Below, piece after piece: positions 6,886-14,793 of a stretch of DNA of 64,000 nucleotides; the stretch's first letter is position 1; each line of letters opens with the position of its first letter. The stretch covers positions 27,162-91,161 of the forward strand of contig JAQBRE010000003.1 of NCBI GenBank assembly GCA_028286605.1, read 5' to 3'. The translations under genes and the position numbers were made by a program. The notes under the pieces were generated by a model. The model was not told the DNA's origin, did not search any database, and saw nothing but the letters and a program-made list of their open reading frames with translations. This stretch comes from Parcubacteria group bacterium (lineage in GTDB: Bacteria > Patescibacteria > Paceibacteria > UBA9973 > UBA2103).

Positions 6886-8784
6886 TTAGCCGCCGGTGCG
6901 TCCTGCGAAGCCGCTATTTCCACCGCCGGTCGTACGAGTCGTTGCACCGGTCGCGCCTGCACGACTACCGCCTAGCGAACCAAGAAGGCTTGGCGCGGTT
7001 GCGCTCGTTGCGGTGGTCTTGCCGCTCGCGGCAATCGTTTGTGTTACCACCCGCATGCCAGGCGTAAGGCCGGTGAGCACTTCCGTCATCGTATCGCTCT
7101 GTAAGCCTATCGTTACGGGTACGCGCTTAAGAGTGACGGTATCAGCACTTACGGTTGCGGTGCGCGCACCGAACGCTGCGCTACCTGTGCCGGTAAATGT
7201 ACGAGTGCTTGATGCGGTGCTGCTTCCGGTGCGTCCTACGAACGCGGTGGTGGAAGTTGCGCTTCGTACACGACGTGCGGCGGTGCTCGTTCCTGTCGTT
7301 GCGCCCTGCGCTGGCGTCGTACTGCTGGTTGGTACGGCAACTTCAACGTAATAGGTAGAGCCTTGCGTTTTTACTGCTGCAGAAGGTACGACGAGTGCTG
7401 CGGCTTTAGATGCCGTAACGATCGTTGCGTTAACGGTCATGCCTGGGCGCACGCGCGAGTCGCCGCCACCAAGGCTTATCTTCACGCTATAGCTGACGAC
7501 TCCCTGCGTTACCGTTCCTACTGAATCTATTTCAGCGACCGTGCCGTTAAGCGTGAGTCCGTTGATAGCGTCGAAAGTGAGGGTAGTAGGCTGGCCTACC
7601 TGAACTTTTTCAGCATCTGTTTCGTTGAGCGAAAGCTGCGCGAATTGATCGTCCGTTATAAGGGTTGCTGCTGCCGCGCTGCCGCCTGCCGTATCGAATT
7701 TCTGTACATTCACTTTCGCGATGGTGCCGGCGAATGGCGCGACGACGCTGTAGTCTGCGAGCGCATCGAGTGCGTCATTGTACGCATTCTGCGCTTTGGT
7801 AAGCGAAAGCTGCGCGCTCTGTACATCCAGCGATGGTCCTGCAGTTGAATTCAATGTCTGGAGCGAGCTCGCGAGTGCGGTCTCTGCGGTGCTGAGCTGC
7901 GTGGTTGCCGAGGTTATCGGCGAGATATCAGCGTTAATCTTCGTTATACGCGCGGCAAGGTCGGTTGGCACCGCAAGTGCGTTGTGCACCTGAAGCGTCT
8001 GATTCACGAGTGTAAGAAATGCGAGCGTATCTTTCACTGCCTGCGTGGTTGCCGCTGAAGAGGTGTATTCAGTTTTTGCGAGCGCGAGCAATGTTTGCGG
8101 TGATGACGTGCGCGTCGCCGTTATGTATGCGCTCGTTGCTGCATCGTGCGCAGTAATCGCTGCGTGATATGAATTTATCGCCTGCAGTTCTGCAACCGCT
8201 GCGCTTGGATCGACGCTCTGAATGCTATTCATGTCTGCAACGAGGCCGCCGTTATTATCAATGACGGAACGAAGATCCGTAATCGCGTTCGGCACCGCAG
8301 TCTCATCATTCACTACCGCGTCAAAAGTGTTACCGGATGCGTCTACTGAAGTCGTATTCGAGGAAGAAATAGATTGCGCGTATGAAATCTTTGCACCCTG
8401 CAGGTTCGCGAGCGCGTCGCGCACCGCTTTCTGCGCGGCGGTATCATCGACCGTTGCGATGAGCGTGCCAGCGCTTACATGATCGCCCGCTTTCACATCA
8501 ATGCTCGTAACCACGCCAGAAGCCTTCGGCGTAAGGTCGAGCTCATGTGAAGAAGCCACTTGTCCGCTGCCGGTAACCGTGGTTTGAATTGGCGCGATGC
8601 TTGCCACAGCTACGACATACTGCGCTGCAGTGTGATCTGCTTTATATGTGGTGTACCCATAGTATCCAGCACCCGCCACGACCAAGATCGCGATACCTGC
8701 CTGAATCTTATGGCGCATCGCGTAGCCGCCCGCGCCTAGGAAGAAGTTCTTGATTGCGCTGAGGATGTTCTTGAGCGTTTGCAT
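6886..8784 (-). CDS. MacA/HlyD-type efflux adaptor subunit
   Basis: A 632-residue periplasmic/extracytoplasmic adaptor anchored by one N-terminal helix (~27-45). The barrel-sandwich half PKASGVVTSIDVKAGDHVSAG is followed by a long, partly coiled-coil insertion (~120-330). The second barrel half (FAGTIAKVNVQ) and the beta-barrel RPGMTVNATIVTASKAAALVVP follow. A low-complexity Ser/Thr/Gly/Arg segment (~490-545) and a Gly/Thr-rich tail are unusual and make it longer than typical MacA (~370-400). It is co-transcribed with the MacB-type ATPase and permease. Confidence 0.9.
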   Translation of the reverse strand: MQTLKNILSAIKNFFLGAGGYAMRHKIQAGIAILVVAGAGYYGYTTYKADHTAAQYVVAVASIAPIQTTVTGSGQVASSHELDLTPKASGVVTSIDVKAGDHVSAGTLIATVDDTAAQKAVRDALANLQGAKISYAQSISSSNTTSVDASGNTFDAVVNDETAVPNAITDLRSVIDNNGGLVADMNSIQSVDPSAAVAELQAINSYHAAITAHDAATSAYITATRTSSPQTLLALAKTEYTSSAATTQAVKDTLAFLTLVNQTLQVHNALAVPTDLAARITKINADISPITSATTQLSTAETALASSLQTLNSTAGPSLDVQSAQLSLTKAQNAYNDALDALADYSVVAPFAGTIAKVNVQKFDTAGGSAAAATLITDDQFAQLSLNETDAEKVQVGQPTTLTFDAINGLTLNGTVAEIDSVGTVTQGVVSYSVKISLGGGDSRVRPGMTVNATIVTASKAAALVVPSAAVKTQGSTYYVEVAVPTSSTTPAQGATTGTSTAARRVRSATSTTAFVGRTGSSTASSTRTFTGTGSAAFGARTATVSADTVTLKRVPVTIGLQSDTMTEVLTGLTPGMRVVTQTIAASGKTTATSATAPSLLGSLGGSRAGATGATTRTTGGGNSGFAGRTGG

Positions 8785-8786
8785 GG

Positions 8787-9266
8787 TTACGGGGTTGGGT
8801 TAGTGGGTGCAGGAGGCGCAGGCACGATACGAATAAGGCGAGCATGAACGCTGCCGTCATCCATGGGTTCACCGAAGATGACGACTAAATCACCGGCACT
8901 CAGAGCGCTTGAGCTTGCATTGCCGTTCTGCGTGCGAATCATCGTATCTGCGTCGAACATGACGTTCTGCTCGGGGCCGCTGGTATTTGCAATAATTATT
9001 GAAGAAGGTGTAACGCTCACGATCTTTCCCATGGCGCCGTGGCCGCCCGGAGTACCGGGCTGCATGAAGCGTGCGGTGGTCGTACCGAAGGTACGACCAT
9101 AATTCTCATCAAGATGATAGCCGTACGCGGCGCGATGAAATCCGAATGCTGCACCCGCCTGAAAGGCGACGAAGAGCGCAAGCACGGCGATGACTACTGC
9201 CGCGATTAAGCGAAACTGTTCGCTACGTACCCACGCCTTCGCACTATCTGTATCGAATGATTTCAT
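8787..9266 (-). CDS. Membrane-anchored DUF5666-like protein
   Basis: A 159-residue protein with one N-terminal helix (~20-42) and an extracytoplasmic part. The segment GAMGKIVSVTPSSIIIANTSG...DADTMIRTQNG...LSAGDLVVIFGEPMDDGSVHARLIRIV has the small beta-barrel pattern of DUF5666-type domains, which often occur beside sigma factors and transporters. The assignment rests on pattern only. It ends 2 bp before the adaptor gene and probably assists or senses the exporter. Confidence 0.6.
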   Translation of the reverse strand: MKSFDTDSAKAWVRSEQFRLIAAVVIAVLALFVAFQAGAAFGFHRAAYGYHLDENYGRTFGTTTARFMQPGTPGGHGAMGKIVSVTPSSIIIANTSGPEQNVMFDADTMIRTQNGNASSSALSAGDLVVIFGEPMDDGSVHARLIRIVPAPPAPTNPTP

Positions 9267-9278
9267 ATGCTCAGTATA

Positions 9279-9725
9279 TTATGCGATGCGTATGCGCGGA
9301 CGTATCCCGAATCCAACCGAACTGCGAAGGGAAACGAGGAACACGGCGACGAGTGCGAGCACGAGCGTGCTTTCGATACTAGGTACCGATTCAACAAGGC
9401 TCGCGAAGAACGAAGTGAAGTGTGCGGAAACGATGCTGCTGTCTGAAACTATCAGTGATGCGTATGCGGTGAAGCCTGATGCGCTTGCTGCCGCCACGAA
9501 CGCTTGTATGGAAATGAAGAGGCCGCCGAATGAAATCAAGCTTATGCCGCCGGAAAGCATACGAACCGTATGTGCCATACGTGCCTGACGAGCCCGTTCG
9601 CGGGAAAGGGCAGTGCGGACACGAATGGTGAGGTCTTCAGGCAGGTCGCTCTGAAGAGCTTCGTGGAGCAGGTCTATACCTTGATGCATATACCCTATAC
9701 GCGGCTCAGGTTGGTTATGTTGCAT
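9279..9725 (-). CDS. Putative anti-sigma factor, two membrane helices
   Basis: A 148-residue protein. The N-terminal ~55 residues are soluble and charged (DLLHEALQSDLPEDLTIRVRTALSRER). Two to three hydrophobic segments follow (~57-83, ~90-110, ~118-138). It overlaps the 3' end of the ECF sigma gene by 11 nt, the usual arrangement for a sigma factor and its membrane-bound anti-sigma factor. The zinc-binding HxxxCxxC anti-sigma motif is not present, so the role is inferred from position and topology. Confidence 0.55.
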   Translation of the reverse strand: MQHNQPEPRIGYMHQGIDLLHEALQSDLPEDLTIRVRTALSRERARQARMAHTVRMLSGGISLISFGGLFISIQAFVAAASASGFTAYASLIVSDSSIVSAHFTSFFASLVESVPSIESTLVLALVAVFLVSLRSSVGFGIRPRIRIA

Positions 9726-10275
9726 GGGGAAGGGCTGCTTTTAAACGGAGTAATGCACGGCGATGGATACTGCGAACGGTACTTGCCGGTACTCCTAGTA
9801 TAGTGGCGATTTCCTCAAACGGGAGTTCGTCATCATAGCGAAGAGCAAGGAGGGTCTGTTCGCGCGGCGCAAGCTGCGCAAGCGCGTTACGCACTTCTTC
9901 CGCAGACTCAGCGCGCGCGAATAATTCATCGGCGCGTGGTTCGGTATCCGCTTCTCGTTCTGCGAATGTGAGCCCTTCGTCTGATTCTATCTGCGCGAAG
10001 GGAAGCGTGCGCTTCTCTTTTCGCAACAGATCCGTCGCTGCGTTACGTGCAATTTGAAGAAGCCACGGCGCAAGCGGCCGCGCAGGATCGAAACGCTTTA
10101 TATTGCGCCACGCCTTCACGAAGGTTTCTTGTGCGGCATCTTCAGCGAGGTCCGGCTTTCCGGTAAACCGTGCGACGAATCGATATACGGAAGGGAGGTG
10201 TCGGGCCACAAGCGTATCGAAAGCAGAATCGTCGCCTGCCTGCGCTTGCTCAATAAGTTCCTGCTCATCCGCCAT
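9715..10275 (-). CDS. ECF-type RNA polymerase sigma factor
   Basis: A 186-residue sigma-70 family protein with only regions 2 and 4. Region 2 (~20-90) contains DAAQETFVKAWRNIKRFD and WLLQIARNAATDLLRK. Region 4 (~128-180) contains LAPREQTLLALRYDDELPF and the helix-turn-helix IATILGVPASTVRSIHRRAL. It is first in the operon leading to the MacAB-type exporter, so it probably controls its own operon and envelope-related genes. The divergent gene at 10326 may share control. Confidence 0.93.
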   Translation of the reverse strand: MADEQELIEQAQAGDDSAFDTLVARHLPSVYRFVARFTGKPDLAEDAAQETFVKAWRNIKRFDPARPLAPWLLQIARNAATDLLRKEKRTLPFAQIESDEGLTFAEREADTEPRADELFARAESAEEVRNALAQLAPREQTLLALRYDDELPFEEIATILGVPASTVRSIHRRALLRLKAALPHAT

Positions 10276-10325
10276 AGGTGCATATCATGGTACTTCATAT
10301 ACTCCCGATGCGTTATAAATAAGGT

Positions 10326-11006
10326 ATGAAGGTATTCTCATTTCTTACTGAAGTTTTCGTTCGCGCCTTGCCAGCGCTGGTTGGAATAACGCTCCTTGCC
10401 GGCGTGGCCTATGTGAACGATCAGCAGACGTGGCGCATGATGGCGAATGAACCGCAGGAATGGATAGCGCAAAACGCAGCTAACACCGCTGCACAGCAAA
10501 CGTCCGCACCGGTCGCCCCTATAGATACAATCACCGGTACGAATACGCCCGTACTAAACCCCACGCCAGAAGATGCTGCACCACTTCCTGCTACGGCACA
10601 AGGATCGCAAACGCATATAGCGATAGAACGCGATGAAGCGCCGTACACGATTCTGTACAACGCGAAGCGTGATGCGGTTTCCGGAACCGGCTATCTGCAC
10701 GGTGTTCTTCCGCAGCTTCCGAGCGGCATCTTCGATGCCGCGGCCAAAGCCGGCGTGAATCGTCTCACCTGGCAGCCTGAACCCGGCGTGCGCCAGGCAA
10801 TCGTCGTCCTTCCGATTACAGGCGGACCCCTCACTGGCGGCTTCGTCGTTGCGGGCCGCTCGCTCGCCTATACCGAATGGCAGGAGTCGCAACTCACCCA
10901 ACGCTGGATTCTTGGCTGGCTCGCTTCTGCAATCGGAATCCTAATCATCTCAGCGATTATCGCCTTCCTCCATCTTCGCCGCCGCACCGCACCAACACCT
11001 GTTTAA
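10326..11006 (+). CDS. Hypothetical protein with two terminal membrane helices
   Basis: A 226-residue protein. The N-terminal helix is ~10-28 and the C-terminal helix ~195-217, followed by a basic tail (HLRRR). An Ala/Pro/Thr-rich linker (~50-95) leads to a central extracytoplasmic domain (~95-190). It is divergent from the ECF sigma gene with only ~50 bp between them, which suggests it may belong to the sigma regulon. The stop codon lies 4 bp before the first copy of the dispersed repeat. No family recognised. Confidence 0.7.
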   Translation: MKVFSFLTEVFVRALPALVGITLLAGVAYVNDQQTWRMMANEPQEWIAQNAANTAAQQTSAPVAPIDTITGTNTPVLNPTPEDAAPLPATAQGSQTHIAIERDEAPYTILYNAKRDAVSGTGYLHGVLPQLPSGIFDAAAKAGVNRLTWQPEPGVRQAIVVLPITGGPLTGGFVVAGRSLAYTEWQESQLTQRWILGWLASAIGILIISAIIAFLHLRRRTAPTPV

Positions 11007-11010
11007 ATAA

Positions 11011-11040
11011 GAATTCCAACATCGTCCCAGACTGCCAGCA
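11011..11040 (+). repeat. Dispersed repeat, copy 1
   Basis: Carries the core CCAACATCGTCCCAG and the 3' block CTGCCAGCA. It begins 5 nt after the stop codon of the gene at 10326-11006. Followed by 120 bp without a convincing gene, then the minus-strand 85-aa gene. Confidence 0.85.
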
Positions 11041-11133
11041 TAATTTCTAGAGAGGCATTTTTAGGTGCTTTTGCGAGTACCTCGTAGGGTAAATAATACG
11101 CTTCATGAAGACGAAGGCAACACAAATATGGAA

Positions 11134-11155
11134 CCGCCCGACTTTCGCCGGGCGG
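11134..11155 (-). terminator. Hairpin 3' of the 85-aa gene
   Basis: CCGCCCG (11134-11140) pairs with CGGGCGG (11149-11155). A second small hairpin at 11163-11181 overlaps the end of the coding region. The following T content on the minus strand is modest, so terminator strength is uncertain. Confidence 0.5.
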
Positions 11156-11163
11156 CCATGGAG

Positions 11164-11421
11164 TCAGGCGGCATTCGCCTGACGAAGAGCAGAGATGTCG
11201 ACAACTCGGTAGAGGGAGATGGCTTCTGCCTTGATCCTTCCACTTGGATCGCGAGCTGAGCGTTCGCGCATGATGCCGATGACTTTTACCAGCGCGGCGT
11301 CATCAGATTCAGCTTCGAAATACTCGACTGACTTTCGGGTAGTCATGCCAGCACGCCGACTTCCTTCGCCGTCATCTCCACCAAAATGCTCGGGCTCATT
11401 AAACTCAAACCTATAGCTCAT
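11164..11421 (-). CDS. Orphan cassette protein, 85 aa
   Basis: The chosen start, MSYRFEFNEPEHFGGDD, is preceded by a strong AGGAAGG ribosome-binding site; an upstream in-frame ATG has none. The 85-residue product is acidic in the N-terminal half (FEAESDDAALVKVIGIMRERS) and may be a small alpha/beta fold. No family was recognised. It lies between repeat copies 1 and 2, oriented against the plus-strand repeats. Confidence 0.65.
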   Translation of the reverse strand: MSYRFEFNEPEHFGGDDGEGSRRAGMTTRKSVEYFEAESDDAALVKVIGIMRERSARDPSGRIKAEAISLYRVVDISALRQANAA

Positions 11422-11510
11422 AGAGCTTTCCTTCCTTTTGTTTACTGGAGAATCCAGTGCCGAGAACCAATCCCATGTAATCAAATCACTTTCAAGGCAG
11501 AAGTGCAAAA

Positions 11511-11540
11511 GGTTACAACATCGTCCCAGACTAGTCAGCT
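11511..11540 (+). repeat. Dispersed repeat, copy 2 (diverged 3' end)
   Basis: Keeps CAACATCGTCCCAGACT, but the 3' block reads AGTCAGCT instead of GCCAGCA. It lies between the divergent 85-aa (minus) and 45-aa (plus) genes. Confidence 0.8.
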
Positions 11541-11592
11541 AGTCAAATTTATTTTACGTAGTATAGTCTCTCTGGTTAGAAGGAGAGACACC

Positions 11593-11730
11593 ATGTGCGA
11601 TGGTTGCAATGATCCACGGTGCCAGTTTGGTTGTCTGATCGCGGAGAGCATCAGGGCGAGGGAAGAAAACCCTCAAACTGAAAAGCCGCGCCAGGAATCC
11701 TGGTTCCATCGGCTGTTTCGGTTCTCCTAG
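11593..11730 (+). CDS. Cysteine-rich microprotein, 45 aa
   Basis: Starts at an ATG after a clear AAGGAGAGA ribosome-binding site (11579-11587) and ends before a hairpin. The N-terminus MCDGCNDPRCQFGC has four cysteines (CxxC, then CxxxC), suggesting a small metal-binding or disulfide knuckle. The C-terminus is basic and aromatic (WFHRLFRFS), possibly amphipathic. It is an orphan between repeat copies 2 and 3. An upstream TATAGT (about 11564) could be its -10. Confidence 0.6.
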   Translation: MCDGCNDPRCQFGCLIAESIRAREENPQTEKPRQESWFHRLFRFS

Positions 11731-11748
11731 CGAGAACCTTAAACTTTG

Positions 11749-11786
11749 AGTCGCCTAGTACCGAAAGGGAACGGCGGCTTTTGTTA
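11749..11786 (+). terminator. Terminator of the 45-aa gene
   Basis: GTCGCC pairs with GGCGGC, followed by TTTTG. It lies just before repeat copy 3. Confidence 0.55.
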
Positions 11787-11790
11787 TGTA

Positions 11791-11819
11791 GGTTCCAACA
11801 TGGTCCCAGACTGCCAGCA
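11791..11819 (+). repeat. Dispersed repeat, copy 3
   Basis: Full-length copy with one change (CATGGTCCCAG instead of CATCGTCCCAG) and an intact CTGCCAGCA end. It abuts the T-run of the next minus-strand terminator (ATATAAAAAG on the plus strand). Confidence 0.85.
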
Positions 11820-11833
11820 CATATAAAAAGTAT

Positions 11834-11860
11834 GGGTCCCGCCTATACAGAGCGGGACCC
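11834..11860 (-). terminator. Terminator of the 106-aa gene
   Basis: GGGTCCCGC pairs with GCGGGACCC. On the minus strand it is followed by CTTTTTATAT. The stop codon of the gene lies in the loop. Confidence 0.8.
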
Positions 11861-12163
11861 AGTTCCGAGCAGGTGGATTAGACCTGCTTCGCGCACGAAT
11901 TCAAAAACATCTTCTTCGGATAAGAATTCGTCGCTCTGGACGTATATCCAGTCGTCATAATCTTCATCGGTAGGGGTGATGAGGATTTGGTGGATGCCGA
12001 TGCGAGGAGATTCATCGAACCCCTCCCCAGCCAGCTGCTTATCAACCACCTTCATGTAATCGATGCCGCCGTGCGTAGCGAACTCGCGTACCTCTTTGAG
12101 GGCTGCAACCCGAGAGAGTCCGCGTTCCTGATCCCTATCGGGATAGAGTATTTCGTATCTCAT
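11843..12163 (-). CDS. Orphan cassette protein, 106 aa
   Basis: Starts MRYEILYPDRDQERG after AGGAGG, a strong ribosome-binding site. It is acidic, with a C-terminal helix FLSEEDVFEFVREAGLI. No known domain recognised. It lies between repeat copies 3 and 4, and its terminator runs into copy 3. Confidence 0.65.
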   Translation of the reverse strand: MRYEILYPDRDQERGLSRVAALKEVREFATHGGIDYMKVVDKQLAGEGFDESPRIGIHQILITPTDEDYDDWIYVQSDEFLSEEDVFEFVREAGLIHLLGTGSRSV

Positions 12164-12229
12164 ACGAGCCTCCTAAGAACACTCAGTATAACTATACCAC
12201 CTATTCTAATAAGAACAAGTCCTCACGAA

Positions 12230-12257
12230 GGTTCCAACATCGTCCCAGTCAGTAACT
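12230..12257 (+). repeat. Dispersed repeat, copy 4 (truncated 3' end)
   Basis: GGTTCCAACATCGTCCCAG is intact, but the 3' block has degenerated to TCAGTAACT. It adjoins TTTATATAAAAG, the reverse of the T-run of the next minus-strand terminator. Confidence 0.8.
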
Positions 12258-12260
12258 ATT

Positions 12261-12295
12261 TATATAAAAGAAAAGCGACCCCCGAAGGAGTCGCT
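12261..12295 (-). terminator. Terminator of the HTH regulator gene
   Basis: AGCGAC (12274-12279) pairs with GTCGCT (12290-12295). On the minus strand it is followed by TTTTCTTTTATATA. Confidence 0.75.
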
Positions 12296-12315
12296 CTGTA
12301 GTCGCACAAGCGCGA

Positions 12316-12729
12316 CTAGGTGGTGCCGATGAAGATGGTCGGCTTGTGGGCAATGCGTGCTGCGGCCAGGAGCATGTCGAGGGCATTGCTGCTTATGCCG
12401 TTGCAGCACTTCAAGAGCTCGATAGTCCTGAGATCGGAAAGCTGGGGAAGCAGGTCAGTCAGTTCACTGGAACCGACCTCACCGAACATCCATGCCACCG
12501 TGACGCCGAGTGCGTCAGCGATGTGACTGAGTCGAGAAGCAGAGATGCGATTCGCACCGCTTTCATACTTCTGGATTTGCTGGAACGTGATGCCTACCTT
12601 TTCCGCCAAGGTCTGCTGGCTCATGTTGAGCTCTTTGCGCCTGACGCGCATACGAGCGCCAACCTGAAGGTCGATCAGATCGGCTGTCTTGGGATTTGCG
12701 GAAGAGGGCATTGTGCTGCCGTCGGCCAT
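12316..12729 (-). CDS. XRE-family helix-turn-helix regulator
   Basis: A 137-residue DNA-binding protein. The HTH_3 domain spans ~23-80: VGARMRVRRKELNMSQQTLA, VGITFQQIQKYESGANRIS, SHIADALGVTVAWMFG. The FQQIQKYE-x-GxNRI-x-ASRL pattern is characteristic of a large alphaproteobacterial regulator group, so acquisition from that lineage is possible. The ATG at 12729 follows a GAGG site; an upstream in-frame TTG is less likely. A near-palindrome overlapping its promoter could be its own operator. Confidence 0.85.
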   Translation of the reverse strand: MADGSTMPSSANPKTADLIDLQVGARMRVRRKELNMSQQTLAEKVGITFQQIQKYESGANRISASRLSHIADALGVTVAWMFGEVGSSELTDLLPQLSDLRTIELLKCCNGISSNALDMLLAAARIAHKPTIFIGTT

Positions 12730-12780
12730 TTGTAACCTCAATGTTCTGTGAATACAGTAGAGACTGGGGACCCAAACCTC

Positions 12781-12815
12781 TAAATGTATTATATTCTATA
12801 ATACGGAAAAGTCAA
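12781..12815 (-). promoter_or_regulatory. Promoter and near-palindromic operator of the HTH gene
   Basis: On the minus strand TTGACT (12815-12810), a 16-nt spacer and TATAAT (12793-12788). The spacer and -10 form TATTATAGAATATAATA, a near-perfect inverted repeat and a plausible autoregulatory site. Confidence 0.55.
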
Positions 12816-12832
12816 TGTCATCCTATCGCATC

Positions 12833-14779
12833 TTACATACTGCGGATCATGTCCTTCTCGATATCTTCGAAGGTGCCGCCGACCTTCTTGCCTGGGTTGA
12901 AGATGTTTTCAGGATCGAATATACGCTTCGTTTCTGCGAAAAGGCTCACCATGTCCTGGCCGAACATCTGGGTGAGGTACGGAGTGCGGATGATGCCGTC
13001 ATTATGTTCGCCGGTGGTGGAGCCGCCGTATTTAAGAACGATGTCGTAGACCTTCGGCGCGAGTTCGAGGATTATCTTTCTCGATTCAGGCTTAGAAACA
13101 TCCATGAGCGGAATGATATGGAAGTTACCGTTGCCGATGTGTCCGGCAATCGTATATATAAGGTCATATTTGCCAAGGAGCGCATTGAGTTCCGGAAGGA
13201 ACTTCGGATAGGTGTCGGGCGGCACGACGAAGTCGTCGATGAACGGGGAAGCGTAGAGTCCCTTCAGGTTCTTGCGGAGAAGCGCAAAGCTTTCGCGACG
13301 CACGATCCAATATTTCTCTGCAGCCTGTTCGTTCTTCGCGATACGTGTGGGCAGTTTCATCGAGGCGAGGGAAGCGCGCGCATCCTCTGCACGCTTCAGC
13401 GCGCGCTCTGCAGTTTCGTCCGAAAATTCAGCCATCAGGATAAGTTTCGGTATGCCGCCGGTGATTGCCATACCCACTTCAGGAATGAACGAAAGACCGA
13501 GGCGTGTGGCGCGAACAAGACCCATCTGCGAAAGCATTTGCGGCATGAACTGTACGGCAAGCTTCAGTGTGTGGTCGTCATAGGACTCGAATGATTCCGG
13601 ATTGAACGGCAAGACTTTCTTCACGACCTGTGGCAACGGATCGAGGCTCGTAAGGAAGACGATGAGCATGGCTCGATGCTTTTGCGGCTTCACTAACGAA
13701 AGCTTCGCTTTCGTGACGAGCGCGAGCGTCCCCTGCGCGCCACAAATAACTTTCGCCAAGTTGAACGTGCCAGTCTTCGGGTCATGAATATCCCACAATG
13801 CGTAGCCTGCAGAGTTCTTCGTTACATGCGGTCGTGCTTTCTCGATGGTCTTCGCGTTCGTGCTTATGAGTGCGCTCATGCGCTTGTATATAGAACCTTC
13901 AAGCGTCGGAAGCTGCTGCTTCGCAGCGAGTTCGCGTGCATTGAGCGCTTTGAATGTTGTCTGCGTACCATCTGAAAGCACGACATCGACCTCCTCAAGA
14001 TACCTTGCCGTCTTGCCGTATTCGAGTGTGCGTTCACCGCCGGAATTATTGTTCACGATACCGCCCATCGCGCAGATTTCGCGCGAAGCAGGGTACGAGG
14101 GAAGTATGAAATCCTGCTTCAGCGTTTCCTTCTCGAAATCACGATAGAACACGCCTGGTTCAGTAACGGCATATCCGTGATCGCCTTCCGTTCCGACGGC
14201 GATCACTTTGTTCATGTATTTGGTGAATACTGCGACGATAGAATCGGTGAGCGGTCCGCCGCTCATGTCGGTACCTGCCGAACGCGCGGTAACGGAAACA
14301 TTCATGCCGTGCGCACGTGCGCCATTCGCTGCCTTTACGAGCTCGCTAACATCGTTCGCATCCTTTGGATAAACCACGAGCTGCGGCATCTTCGTGAAGA
14401 GGCTCGTGTCGCGCGAATACTTCGTGCGTTCTGCACTGCTTTCCTCAACGTCACCGGTTATGTGCGGCTGAATCATCTTGTAGAGCGGTGTGTGCTGTAT
14501 CGAAACAGCAACCGGTACTGGCGCAGCGCTGATGCGTGCACGATTTACCTGCGGTCGCACCGGCACTTCGCGTGGTGCCTTCCGTTCTTTCACTGGCTTC
14601 ATCTTCGGCTCCTTGATTGCCTTCGGAGCTTTCTGCACTCTCTCTTTCTTCTCGCGCTGTTTCCAGAATCGTTCTCCCGGATGATGCGTTCGCCATACCT
14701 CACGTACGGCACCATATATGAATGCGAGCAGCACAACGAAACAGAGAATGATAATGAGATAGGCAAGGAGCGCGTACAT
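12833..14779 (-). CDS. Membrane-anchored FAD-linked oxidase (GlcD/LDH type)
   Basis: A 648-residue FAD/FMN-containing dehydrogenase. An N-terminal membrane helix (~5-27) and a Lys/Pro/Arg-rich linker (~35-75) precede the PCMH-type FAD-binding domain (YPKDANDVSELVKAANGARAH, SVTARSAGTDMSGGPL, GGIVNNNSGG). The C-terminal FAD-oxidase domain ends in DPENIFNPGKKVGG. The substrate cannot be told; relatives oxidise D-lactate, glycolate or sugar acids. The membrane anchor suggests electron delivery to the membrane, yet no respiratory chain gene is nearby. It is probably upstream of nothing else, ending near the HTH promoter. Confidence 0.88.
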   Translation of the reverse strand: MYALLAYLIIILCFVVLLAFIYGAVREVWRTHHPGERFWKQREKKERVQKAPKAIKEPKMKPVKERKAPREVPVRPQVNRARISAAPVPVAVSIQHTPLYKMIQPHITGDVEESSAERTKYSRDTSLFTKMPQLVVYPKDANDVSELVKAANGARAHGMNVSVTARSAGTDMSGGPLTDSIVAVFTKYMNKVIAVGTEGDHGYAVTEPGVFYRDFEKETLKQDFILPSYPASREICAMGGIVNNNSGGERTLEYGKTARYLEEVDVVLSDGTQTTFKALNARELAAKQQLPTLEGSIYKRMSALISTNAKTIEKARPHVTKNSAGYALWDIHDPKTGTFNLAKVICGAQGTLALVTKAKLSLVKPQKHRAMLIVFLTSLDPLPQVVKKVLPFNPESFESYDDHTLKLAVQFMPQMLSQMGLVRATRLGLSFIPEVGMAITGGIPKLILMAEFSDETAERALKRAEDARASLASMKLPTRIAKNEQAAEKYWIVRRESFALLRKNLKGLYASPFIDDFVVPPDTYPKFLPELNALLGKYDLIYTIAGHIGNGNFHIIPLMDVSKPESRKIILELAPKVYDIVLKYGGSTTGEHNDGIIRTPYLTQMFGQDMVSLFAETKRIFDPENIFNPGKKVGGTFEDIEKDMIRSM

Positions 14780-14793
14780 ATATATAGAATAAC

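Noticed and set aside
11065..11259. 64-aa plus-strand reading frame overlapping the 85-aa gene
   Set aside because: No ribosome-binding site; the opposite frame has a strong one, and this frame runs through a terminator hairpin.
11011..12257. CRISPR array
   Set aside because: Repeats are spaced 280-500 bp with genes between, and no cas gene is present.
12833..13594. 259-aa and other long plus-strand frames opposite the FAD oxidase
   Set aside because: Shadow frames; the minus-strand product has clear family motifs over its whole length.
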